Origin: Anaerolineae bacterium
GTDB taxonomy: Bacteria > Chloroflexota > Anaerolineae > Promineifilales > Promineifilaceae
Assembly (NCBI GenBank): GCA_020848035.1
Contig: JADLAX010000050.1
Coordinates: 1-64,000, forward strand
Direction: 5' to 3'
Length of the DNA: 64,000 nt
This document shows, piece after piece, positions 34,201 through 43,750 of this stretch. The stretch's first letter is position 1. The number at the start of each line of letters is the position of its first letter. The notes beneath the pieces were generated by a model, which saw only the letters and a program-made list of their open reading frames with translations, was not told where the DNA came from and ran no database searches. A program made the position numbers and the translations under genes.

Positions 34201-35324
34201 GCACCACCTCCCCCACCACACCCCTGAACCCCAAGCGCACCTTTCCCTACACGCTCAGCGTAGAAAAACGCGTCGAAGACATTCCGCGCTGGCTGCCTGC
34301 CGCCACCTCGCTTGGCTCGGTCATCATCGCCTTTGTCATTGCCGGGATCGTCCTCAAACTCATCGGTGGCCAGCCGCTGGTGGTGCTGCGCTTTTTCTTT
34401 GAGGCCACCTTTGGCAGCTGGCCCGTGTTTTCCGACACGCTGGTCAAAGCCTCACCGCTGATCATGGTCGGGCTGGCCTGTACCGTCGCCTTCAAAATGA
34501 AGCTGTGGAACATCGGCGCGGAAGGGCAGTTTTACATCGGCGCGTTTGCCGCCAGCCTGGTGGTATTGGTGCCCCTGGTTGGCCCAGAAACACCACGCTT
34601 CGTCGTCATCGCCATGATGGTGATCATGGGCATGTTGGGCGGTGCCATTTGGGGCTTTTTCCCCGGTTACCTCAAGGCCCGCTACCAGGTCAACGAGATT
34701 ATCACCACCCTCATGCTCAACTACGTGGCCATTTTGTGGAACAACTTCTGGATTTTCGACCGCTGGTCGGACGCCGGTTTCCAGATGACGCCCGTCTTTG
34801 AGAAAAACGCCTGGCTGCCCCGCCTGGCCGACTACGCCCGCGAAATCAGCGCCTTTGCCGGTATTACCCTGCACCTGGGTATTGTGTTTGGCGTGGTTGC
34901 CGCAGCGGCCGTTTGGTGGATTTTAGAGCGCAGCCGCTGGGGCTATGAAATCAAGCTCATCGGCGACAACCCCAATGCTGCCAAATACGCCGGGATCAAC
35001 ATCACCCGCAACATCGTTTTTGTGATGATGCTCTCTGGTGGGTTAGCCGGTCTGGCGGGCATGGCCGAAATCAGCGGCGTGGTGCACCGTTTGCAGGAGC
35101 GCATCTCGCCCGGATACGGCTTCACCGGCATCATCGTGGCCTGGCTGGCCAAGCTCAATCCCTTTGCCGTCATCATCGTTTCCATTTTGTTTGGCGCCCT
35201 CATCGTCGCTGGCCGCGAAATCCAGCCCTCTGGCCTGTCCAACCTGCTGCAGGGCATCGTCTTGTTCATGGTCATCAGCAGCGACGTCCTGCTGCGCTAC
35301 AAAATCCGCCTCGTTCGGCAGTAA
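34197..35324 (+). CDS. ABC importer permease, first subunit
   Basis: 375 residues, with ATGA overlap to the ATPase stop. About nine transmembrane helices after a cytoplasmic N-terminal stretch. BPD-transport-2-type motif: KLWNIGAEGQFYIGAF (conserved N-I-G-x-E-G) and MLSGGLAGLAGMAEISG. A YufP/NupP-like permease for nucleosides. Its partner permease is at 35834, separated by a 460-bp GIY-YIG cassette starting 11 bp after this stop, where normally these genes are adjacent. Confidence 0.92.
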   Translation: MSTTSPTTPLNPKRTFPYTLSVEKRVEDIPRWLPAATSLGSVIIAFVIAGIVLKLIGGQPLVVLRFFFEATFGSWPVFSDTLVKASPLIMVGLACTVAFKMKLWNIGAEGQFYIGAFAASLVVLVPLVGPETPRFVVIAMMVIMGMLGGAIWGFFPGYLKARYQVNEIITTLMLNYVAILWNNFWIFDRWSDAGFQMTPVFEKNAWLPRLADYAREISAFAGITLHLGIVFGVVAAAAVWWILERSRWGYEIKLIGDNPNAAKYAGINITRNIVFVMMLSGGLAGLAGMAEISGVVHRLQERISPGYGFTGIIVAWLAKLNPFAVIIVSILFGALIVAGREIQPSGLSNLLQGIVLFMVISSDVLLRYKIRLVRQ

Positions 35325-35334
35325 GGACTTCCGC

Positions 35335-35794
35335 TGTCATTCCCGCGAAGGCGGGAATTCATTCTGGTAACGGGAACGGTTGCTGACCTTTGTCAAGCAA
35401 GTTTCATAGTAATGCTCAAATGACCAGCAGCGAAAATTGATGAAAACGTACTTCGTTTACATTCTGGCAAGCAAAAAGAACGGCACACTTTACATTGGCA
35501 TGACAAGCAATCTAATTCGCCGAGTGTATGAGCACAAAAATGACGTTCGAGAAAGCTTTACTCAGAAATACGGGGGGCACACCCTGGTTTATTATGAGTA
35601 TACAAACGTTGTGAACGCAGTCATTGTGCGAGAGAAACAAATGAAAAAGTGGAATCGGCAGTGGAAAATCAATTTGATTGAAAAGGAAAATCCCAATTGG
35701 GATGATTTATACGAAAGTTTGCTTGGATGATTTGCTTGCTTTCAATGTTGGTGGAATTTTTAGAAAGTGGATTCCCGCCTTCGCGGGAATGACA
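35335..35794. mobile_element. GIY-YIG cassette bounded by REP-like inverted repeats
   Basis: The 24-bp end at 35335-35358 (TGTCATTCCCGCGAAGG then CGGGAAT) is the exact reverse complement of 35771-35794. Each end is itself palindromic (ATTCCCGC/GCGGGAAT). Between them is one gene with its own leader, for a GIY-YIG nuclease-like protein, about 100 bp away from each end. The cassette lies inside an importer operon between two permease genes that should be adjacent. No target-site duplication was identified. This looks like a mobile unit of REP-like type or a composite, and the GIY-YIG protein is a natural candidate for its mover. Confidence 0.6.
35440..35730 (+). CDS. GIY-YIG nuclease family small protein
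   Basis: 96 residues from ATG; a TTG immediately before is in frame. No clear Shine-Dalgarno site. GIY-YIG core: YFVYILASKKNGTLYIGMTS (Tyr and Gly-Met), conserved Arg in NLIRRVYEHKN, EKQMKKW (Glu region) near the end. Same compact type as the UPF0213/YhbQ and MutS-adjacent small GIY-YIG proteins. Lower GC and more Lys-rich than neighbours, which suggests transfer. Encoded alone within the cassette at 35335-35794. Confidence 0.86.
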   Translation: MKTYFVYILASKKNGTLYIGMTSNLIRRVYEHKNDVRESFTQKYGGHTLVYYEYTNVVNAVIVREKQMKKWNRQWKINLIEKENPNWDDLYESLLG

Positions 35795-35833
35795 AATCGC
35801 AAGTTTTTTATAGACAGTTTCCAGGAGTTGTTC

Positions 35834-36799
35834 ATGGACCCGATCATCATTTTGCACGCAGGGTTAGCCACCGGAACCATTTTGCTCTTTGCCGCCATTG
35901 GTGAAATCTTTGCCGAGCGTGCCGGGATTCTTAACCTGGGCGTAGAAGGTATGATGCTCCTGGGGGCGATGGCAGGCTTCAGCACCTCGCTCAGCAGCGG
36001 TAATCCCTGGCTGGGGCTGGTGGTGGCCATGATTGCCGGTGGTGTGCTCAGCCTGGCGCACGGCTTGGTGACCATCCACTTCCAGGCAGACCAGGTGGTC
36101 AGCGGCCTGTCCCTCACCTTTTTGGGCACCGGCCTGGCTCTGGTGCTGGGCGAAGGGCTCACCGGGCAAACCCCGCCGCTGGTGCCGTCATTCAACATTC
36201 CCCTGCTGTCGCAAATCCCGGTCATCGGGCCGATCTTCTTTTTTGACCACAGCCTGCTGGTGTACGTGGGCTACCTCTTTGCCCCACTCACCTGGTACTA
36301 CATCCACCGCACCCGCCCCGGCATGCACCTGCGCGCCGTCGGCGAAAAGCCGGAAGCGGCCGATACGATGGGTATCAACGTCTACCGGCTGCGTTACCTG
36401 TACGTGTTTGTCGGCGGCTGCCTGGCCGGGCTGGCCGGGGCAACAATCAGCCTGTCGGTGTCGCCGGGCTGGTACAGCACGCAAACCACCTCCGGGCAGG
36501 GTTGGATTGCCGTGGGGCTGGTCATTTTTGCCCAGTGGGACCCGCTGCGGGCGGCCCTGGGCGGCTACCTGTTCGGTGCGCTGCGGCGCGGCATTTTGGA
36601 TTTGCAGGGTCCGGCCACGCTGTTTGGCTTGCGCAATCCGCTGTTTGTGAACTCCAACTTTGGCTTCTTTTTGCAGATGATGCCCTTCATTCTGACAATC
36701 ATCGCCCTGGTGATTGGCTCGCGGGCAGTGGCGCGTAAGCGGCTGGGCGCTCCGGCGGCGCTGGGTGTGCCCTACATTCGCGGCGAGCGGGGGTTGTAG
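35834..36799 (+). CDS. ABC importer permease, second subunit
   Basis: 321 residues from ATG at 35834 after CAGGAG; the open frame begins earlier in the cassette. About nine transmembrane helices. GILNLGVEGMMLLGAM matches the N-L-x-x-E-G motif, and LRAVGEKPEAADTMGINV and GGCLAGLAGATISLS fit the cytoplasmic coupling loop. YufQ/NupQ-like partner of the permease at 34197. After the cassette it depends on the operon's transcription or on a promoter in the cassette. Confidence 0.92.
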   Translation: MDPIIILHAGLATGTILLFAAIGEIFAERAGILNLGVEGMMLLGAMAGFSTSLSSGNPWLGLVVAMIAGGVLSLAHGLVTIHFQADQVVSGLSLTFLGTGLALVLGEGLTGQTPPLVPSFNIPLLSQIPVIGPIFFFDHSLLVYVGYLFAPLTWYYIHRTRPGMHLRAVGEKPEAADTMGINVYRLRYLYVFVGGCLAGLAGATISLSVSPGWYSTQTTSGQGWIAVGLVIFAQWDPLRAALGGYLFGALRRGILDLQGPATLFGLRNPLFVNSNFGFFLQMMPFILTIIALVIGSRAVARKRLGAPAALGVPYIRGERGL

Positions 36800-36824
36800 C
36801 TGCGGCACGGTTTTGAGGAATAGG

Positions 36825-36893
36825 ACGCGGATGAACGCAGATAAACGCGGATCTTTTTTAATCGGCGTCATCAGCGTCAATCTGCGTCCCATT
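36825..36893. repeat. GACGCGGATGAACGCAGATAAACG repeat
   Basis: GGACGCGGATGAACGCAGAT, then AAACGCGGATC and a run of T, then CGGCGTCATCAGCGTCAATC with TGCGTCC. It forms a hairpin in the gap after the permease gene and may terminate the operon. Confidence 0.6.
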
Positions 36894-36930
36894 GCTGGCA
36901 GACGGCCGTACTCTCGATTACAATGCAGGC

Positions 36931-39171
<2,241 letters not shown>

Positions 39172-39522
39172 CCTGAATACACGGCCGTACGCTCATTCTC
39201 TCTCGCAGCAGCCAGGACCACAGACATACACCGCGTTAATACGTGTAATCTATGGCTAAAAATGAGGGTGAACGGCCGTTGTTACCCAACTTACACAAAA
39301 TGTCAAAATTCAATATACCAAGTTGGCGGTACGGCGGGACGCCGGACCGCAGCCGGGTGCGGTTTCGTGCTTGCCGAAGACCGCGCCAACGCAGGGGCCG
39401 CGGGCAGCGTTTCGTCGTACTGCTAGTTTTGTTGGTGGGGTACGGCCGTATTTTCCCCCCCATACCTCACCCCAACCAACTGGCCAATGGGAAACGGCTT
39501 ATCCCATCAACACAAGTAAAGT
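39172..39522. other. Intergenic stretch after RarA
   Basis: 351 bases with three ACGGCCGT palindromes (about 39180, 39272 and 39440) and one copy of the direct repeat at 39441-39497. Short open frames on both strands lack ribosome sites. No other feature seen. Confidence 0.4.
39441..39497. repeat. 3' element, copy 1 of a 57-bp direct repeat
   Basis: TACGGCCGTATTTTCCCCCC then CATACCTCACCCCAACCAAC and TGGCCAATGGGAAACGG. It begins 26 bp after the stop of the minus-strand gene at 39523. Copy 2 is at 40011-40068 after the next minus-strand gene. Both start on ACGGCCGT. Confidence 0.7.
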
Positions 39523-39963
39523 TTAACGCTGGCCGCGTAATGGCTTTGGCAGTAAAGACTTTCTAAAGTCGGGCGTTCCTACAACCAAGGCAACAAGATA
39601 ACCCAGCACCATACCGACCAGAAATATAAACAGGCCGTGCCAAAATGAATTAATATTCTGATGGGCTCGTTGGAACTCGATCAAAGTAATCGGAACCAGG
39701 ATGAACAGCATCATTGCGATCTTATTTCGATAATGCTTATGTTCTCCCACCATTTCGTCTAGTTTGGTGTCGAACGCTTTTGGGCCAAGACGAGCAGCGA
39801 TCTCCAAGGAAATGTAGATACCAAGAAAAGCAAGTGGCGTTGCTATCCAAGTCGGCACCTGTATACCCACAAATTCAATCAATCCGTAGGGAATAAATCC
39901 AACTAAGAAAACAATGGCAAGCATGATGATGACTGTTGTTACAAAAGAAAATCTTCTGTGCAC
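39523..39963 (-). CDS. Four-helix membrane protein, unknown function
   Basis: 146 residues, GTG start. Hydrophobic segments at about 5-30, 38-58, 80-100 and 108-132, separated by a charged loop (KLDEMVGEHKHYRNK). No family recognised. Last of three minus-strand genes with the tandem paralogues at 40081-40530 and 40546-40998, which have fewer membrane segments. A copy of the shared 3' element follows its stop. Confidence 0.6.
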   Translation of the reverse strand: MHRRFSFVTTVIIMLAIVFLVGFIPYGLIEFVGIQVPTWIATPLAFLGIYISLEIAARLGPKAFDTKLDEMVGEHKHYRNKIAMMLFILVPITLIEFQRAHQNINSFWHGLFIFLVGMVLGYLVALVVGTPDFRKSLLPKPLRGQR

Positions 39964-40010
39964 GAGTGTACTCTCCGGCTAAGGTACGGTCTACTTCTAA
40001 CGAAATTGTG

Positions 40011-40068
40011 TACGGCCGTATCTCTCCCCCCCACACCTCACCCCCACCAACTGGCTAATGGGAAACGG
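40011..40068. repeat. 3' element, copy 2 of the 57-bp direct repeat
   Basis: TACGGCCGTATCTCTCCCCC then CCACACCTCACCCCCACCAA and CTGGCTAATGGGAAACGG, about 85 percent identical to 39441-39497. It starts 13 bp after the stop of the gene at 40081 on the minus strand. Likely a shared terminator or 3' stability element copied with the genes. Confidence 0.7.
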
Positions 40069-40080
40069 CCGTTCACCATC

Positions 40081-40530
40081 TCATTCTTTGTAAGCCCAAC
40101 GGCCGTTCCCCACCTCCACCAAATTATCGGCCGTCCTTTTATAGATGCGAAACGGTATATCAGACGTGCGTTGAAAGCGCAGTTCGACCACTTTATTCAA
40201 ACCGTAACTTTGCCTCGTGCCGCTGATTTCCCCCCAGGGAACGAAGAATGGTGGATGCCCCGGCCGGAAAAGAAAGGTGACAGAAAAGTATAGCCCTTCG
40301 TCATCGGCACAAATTTTAAGCGAGCCTCGGTAATTGGAAGAACGTCGCAAAATGGCACTTTGTCCAGAGAAACATTGCGCTGAGAGCGGATCATGGTATG
40401 GATACATCTCAGCGAGAGTGGCCCAACCACCCATGCCGGAAGTGATAACAGCGAGAGCACTCCAAAAAAGCGGGAATCCTATCAAAAATGCGAGTGCTGA
40501 CAGGACGTTGGTTACGACTTCACCATTCAT
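40081..40530 (-). CDS. Small membrane protein, tandem paralogue B
   Basis: 149 residues: one N-terminal transmembrane region (LSALAFLIGFPLFWSALAVI) and a beta-rich soluble domain with ICADDEGLYFSVTFLFRPGH and FFVPWGEISGTRQ, like PH-domain proteins. About half identical to the upstream gene at 40546 over its whole length, a clear tandem duplication. The last codons include ACGGCCGT (NGRWAYKE). Function unknown. Confidence 0.7.
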   Translation of the reverse strand: MNGEVVTNVLSALAFLIGFPLFWSALAVITSGMGGWATLAEMYPYHDPLSAQCFSGQSAILRRSSNYRGSLKICADDEGLYFSVTFLFRPGHPPFFVPWGEISGTRQSYGLNKVVELRFQRTSDIPFRIYKRTADNLVEVGNGRWAYKE

Positions 40531-40545
40531 GACGAAAATTTAGGA

Positions 40546-40998
40546 TTATGACTCTTTATACGCCCAACGGCCGTTGGCCACCTCCACCAATCGATCCGCC
40601 GTGCGTTTATAGACGCGAAACGGCAGGTTGGGCGTACGCTGGAAACGCAAATCGACAACTGGGTAAAGAAAGTACTGCTTTCGGGTGCCGCTGATTTCTT
40701 CCCAGGGCACAAAAAAGGGGGCATGCCCGGGCCGGAAGAGAAACATCACCGAAAAGTACAGCCCCTGCTCATCGGCGCAAATTTTCACCACGGCGTTGTA
40801 ATTGGACATGAAGCGTAAAATCGCGCTTTGCAGCGGAAAACATTGAACGATCAACGGTTCACGATAAGGATACGCTTCCGCCATGCTGCCCCAGCCGCCA
40901 AGCCGCGAAATCAGGAAAGCAATGGTGGCCCAAAACAGGGGGAACACAACAGAAAAGGCAAAAATGATCAGGATGAGGGTGACTGTTTCATCATTCAT
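40546..40998 (-). CDS. Small membrane protein, tandem paralogue A
   Basis: 150 residues, same architecture as the gene downstream at 40081 (15 bp gap): N-terminal membrane anchor and beta-rich domain with KICADEQGLYFSVMFLFRPG, FFVPWEEISGTRK and FRVYKRTADRLVEV. The pattern of GLYF, PWxEI and KRT conserved in both copies suggests a functional PH-like binding domain. Not assigned to a named family. Confidence 0.7.
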   Translation of the reverse strand: MNDETVTLILIIFAFSVVFPLFWATIAFLISRLGGWGSMAEAYPYREPLIVQCFPLQSAILRFMSNYNAVVKICADEQGLYFSVMFLFRPGHAPFFVPWEEISGTRKQYFLYPVVDLRFQRTPNLPFRVYKRTADRLVEVANGRWAYKES

Positions 40999-41160
40999 AG
41001 CGGAAAAGATAGCGTGATTACGGCCGTTTGTAAACCATCTCGTGTGACGCAGAAGTTTGGGATGGCAAACGGCCGTTTCCCGCCCGTCACGCTCCTGTCA
41101 CGATGCCCTTATAAAGTGAGCCTAAATCTCGAAATAACGCCTGCCTGTAAGGAGCATAAA

Positions 41161-41433
41161 ATGGAAGCTGTACTGAATTTTGAACTGTTGGGTTATTTAG
41201 CCTCTTTGTTTGTGGCCATCTCGCTGATGATGCGCTCACTGACCCGGCTGCGGGTGATCAACCTGGTGGGCTGCCTGCTGTTTATTGTCTACGGACTCAT
41301 CATCGGGGCCTACCCGGTGGCCGTGATGAACACCTTTATCTTGCTGGTGAACCTGTACCACTTGCAGCACTCGTTTAAAGCAACCGATGTTACCCAGGCA
41401 ACGGCCGTAACCCCCACCCCACAACAAGTCTAA
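41161..41433 (+). CDS. YgjV-like small inner-membrane protein
   Basis: 90 residues, start ATG after AAGGAGC. Three hydrophobic helices; ELLGYLASLFVAISLMMRSL then RVINLVGCLLFIVYGLIIGA and VAVMNTFILLVNLYHLQ match the YgjV/PQ-loop-like inner membrane type. Function unknown; sometimes linked with sugar transport folds. Monocistronic. Confidence 0.65.
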   Translation: MEAVLNFELLGYLASLFVAISLMMRSLTRLRVINLVGCLLFIVYGLIIGAYPVAVMNTFILLVNLYHLQHSFKATDVTQATAVTPTPQQV

Positions 41434-41440
41434 CCGCCCG

Positions 41441-41914
41441 CTAAAACAAATGCGGCCGTTCTGGCGTGGCAATGTACCAGATGAAATAGGTGTACACGCC
41501 CATCACCACAGCAGCCGTCCAGACGATAAACGTGGCCCACATCCAGTAACGCAAACGGCCGATTTTTCGTGGCAAGATTTTGTGCCCGGCCAGCAAACAG
41601 TAAATTGCCAGCCCCTCGGCCACCGTCCCCAACACGGCATGAATGACTACGACGAGGTAGAACGGTTCAAACGGCCGTGCCACAAACTCGCCCGGCACAT
41701 TTTCATAGCGCAAAGAAAGCACCATGATGACGATGATGAAAAAGAGATTCAGCAGCACCACCGGCGTCTGAATCCGGTCGTGCCAATGGTACAGCCCCCG
41801 TCGCTGCGCCACCACAGCAAGACAAATCAAACCATAGAAAACAAGCTCGGCTACCAGGGCAAGATCTGCGCCCAAATAGCTGGCCGGTGCCAAAAATCCG
41901 TCGGAACTGAGCAT
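41441..41914 (-). CDS. DUF420-like membrane protein
   Basis: 157 residues, start ATG at 41914 after AGAGGT; a longer frame starts at 42055 without ribosome site. Four transmembrane helices with conserved His: HDRIQTPVVLLNLFFI, FYLVVVIHAVLGTVAEGLA and LLAGHKILPRKIGRLRYWMW. DUF420 (YozB/CtaM) proteins are connected with cytochrome oxidase assembly. No oxidase genes are in the window, so the link is by family only. Confidence 0.7.
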   Translation of the reverse strand: MLSSDGFLAPASYLGADLALVAELVFYGLICLAVVAQRRGLYHWHDRIQTPVVLLNLFFIIVIMVLSLRYENVPGEFVARPFEPFYLVVVIHAVLGTVAEGLAIYCLLAGHKILPRKIGRLRYWMWATFIVWTAAVVMGVYTYFIWYIATPERPHLF

Positions 41915-42033
41915 GGGGACCTCTTTTGTGTTGTAATCGGATGGGTACAGCAAATTTTGAACCGCATTCATTATAGAAAGGGCGGCTCTTACATAGCAAG
42001 CAGATCTTTTTGCCGGAGTTAAGGGAGTTTCAC

Positions 42034-42115
42034 CACGAATCAGACGAATGGACAAATGAGACGAATGCTCAGTTGATAATTCGTTCTATTCGTCCATTCG
42101 TGACATTCGTGTTTT
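42034..42115. repeat. GAATCAGACGAATGGACAAATG inverted repeat
   Basis: ACGAATCAGACGAATGGACA with AATGAGACGAATG is mirrored by TTCGTTCTATTCGTCCATTC and GTGACATTCGTG, between two minus-strand genes. Another private word family; no second copy in the window was seen. Confidence 0.65.
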
Positions 42116-42118
42116 AAG

Positions 42119-43747
42119 TTAAGGGGTAGCCGTGGGGGTTGGCGTAACGGCCGTACCGTCTTCACCCACCGCGCCTTCTTCGGTAGCTGCACCTTCTTCG
42201 CCTGCCTCTACAGCTGCCGCAGCAGCAGCGGCAGCCGCCGCCGCCTCACGCGCCGTCGCTTCACGAATGGCCCGATCAATAACATTTTCGGTATAAGGCT
42301 CTTCAAAATTGAAGTAGTTGTACGTCAGCTGGGCAAACTGGCGCAAAATGGGGAAGCTAAAATCGTGCAGCAAAAAGTCGCCGCCGGGGAAATGGAGATA
42401 CTCCACCATCACATAATCGCCACCGGGCGAAAAGACAATGCCCGCATCACCGTGGGTTACCTCATCCCACCCGTGCTTATGCGAAACGCGCACGCTTTCA
42501 GGTACCCCAAAACGAATCAGGTTGCCTTCCTCATTTAAGATCATCAGGTCGATGATGTCCTGGCAATCCTGCGGCGTCATTTCGCCGGGATAAACGGCCA
42601 GCAGCGCCCCGCCCCCCTTTGAGCAGTGGTAAATCATAGAAAGGAGCGTGCCGATGTCTTCAGCGGTGGTTTGGCGGGCTGTGTCTGGCTCAAAAATCAG
42701 CTCCGCCGCCGAATTAGCGGGTGTGGTGTAGGTGCTCGGGCGGGTCGCCACCGCGTTGGCATCATACGGGATAGCCAGAAAGGTATTGATCAACCCCAAC
42801 CGATGCATCGATTCGGTCAGCAGTTCGGCCCCCAGGTAAGTGTTGGCCTCACCGGCAATTTCGTGCAGCAGCAGGTTGGCGGCAAAGTTACTGGATTGAA
42901 CGGCCGTATCATACAACAACCCCTGCACATACTCATTTGGTGGCCCATCCAGCACCCGGTACGTCTCCACAAAAATGGCAATCTTCAAAATACTCAACCC
43001 AGAAATGGCGTTTGTGGCATTGATCGCCAGCTCCTCACCCGTCTGCAAATCCAGGATAAATACGCTGTCTAACAAACCTTGCCCGCTGTTGGCCATCACC
43101 TGCTCAATTTGCGTTTGCAGCACCTCCATGTTGAGATCGGCCGCGGCCTGCATTTCGATGACCAGGTCAACCTGGCGCGCTTCAGCTTCCGGCTGGTACA
43201 GCGCCATTTCGGCCGCAGGCAGGCTCGCTTCCACGTCGGTTATGTACCCCGTCTGGCCCGGCTCGTAGGAAGCGCCCGCCCCCAGCAGCAGCTGCGGTGC
43301 TGTCGCTGGTTTATCCAGGAAGCTGGCCACATTTTCCAGCTGCGCCCGCAGGGCAGCCTGGTCGTACCCGGCAATCAGCTGAATATTGGTTGAATCAAAC
43401 GACTGCTTCAGCAGATACTCGGCAAAACCTTCCCAAAACGGCACCTCACCCCGCGCCGCTTCGGCCTGGTCCAGCATCGTTTCGACATCCATGTTAAACC
43501 CCACGTCCTGCGGGTTTAGCTCCACCTGCTCTTCCAGGTGGTGCAGTACAACGGGGGAAAGGTAATGTTCCGTCAGGGCTGCCGCCGCTTCTTCACGCGA
43601 CATGCCGCCCACATCCACCTGGGCTACGCTTGTCCCAGTGGGCAGCTTTTCCCGCACCAGGCTGTACAAAAAGGCCTGGTACCCTAAAAATAGCAGCCCC
43701 ATCACCACAAGCAGCAGCGTGAGGGTTCGTTGGATTGCTTTAAGCAT
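42119..43747 (-). CDS. Class A beta-lactamase-fold protein with PG-binding domain, catalytic Ser present
   Basis: 542 residues. N-terminal membrane anchor (residues 6-28), a PG_binding_4-like domain (AQVDVGGMSREEAAAALTEH), then a beta-lactamase/transpeptidase fold. The Ser-x-x-Lys motif is GLSILKIAIF (about 250), the second motif SSNFAANLLL (like SDN), and the third HKHGW in VSHKHGWDEVTHGDAGIVFS (like KTG). The C-terminus is an alanine-rich and acidic low-complexity stretch. Likely periplasmic or cell-wall acting. The tandem paralogue upstream at 43751 lacks the Ser. Gap 3 bp; cotranscribed. Confidence 0.85.
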   Translation of the reverse strand: MLKAIQRTLTLLLVVMGLLFLGYQAFLYSLVREKLPTGTSVAQVDVGGMSREEAAAALTEHYLSPVVLHHLEEQVELNPQDVGFNMDVETMLDQAEAARGEVPFWEGFAEYLLKQSFDSTNIQLIAGYDQAALRAQLENVASFLDKPATAPQLLLGAGASYEPGQTGYITDVEASLPAAEMALYQPEAEARQVDLVIEMQAAADLNMEVLQTQIEQVMANSGQGLLDSVFILDLQTGEELAINATNAISGLSILKIAIFVETYRVLDGPPNEYVQGLLYDTAVQSSNFAANLLLHEIAGEANTYLGAELLTESMHRLGLINTFLAIPYDANAVATRPSTYTTPANSAAELIFEPDTARQTTAEDIGTLLSMIYHCSKGGGALLAVYPGEMTPQDCQDIIDLMILNEEGNLIRFGVPESVRVSHKHGWDEVTHGDAGIVFSPGGDYVMVEYLHFPGGDFLLHDFSFPILRQFAQLTYNYFNFEEPYTENVIDRAIREATAREAAAAAAAAAAAVEAGEEGAATEEGAVGEDGTAVTPTPTATP

Positions 43748-43750
43748 GGC

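Noticed and set aside
35335..35794. Group I intron with homing GIY-YIG endonuclease
   Set aside because: The cassette lies between genes, not within one, and no group I core elements were recognised.
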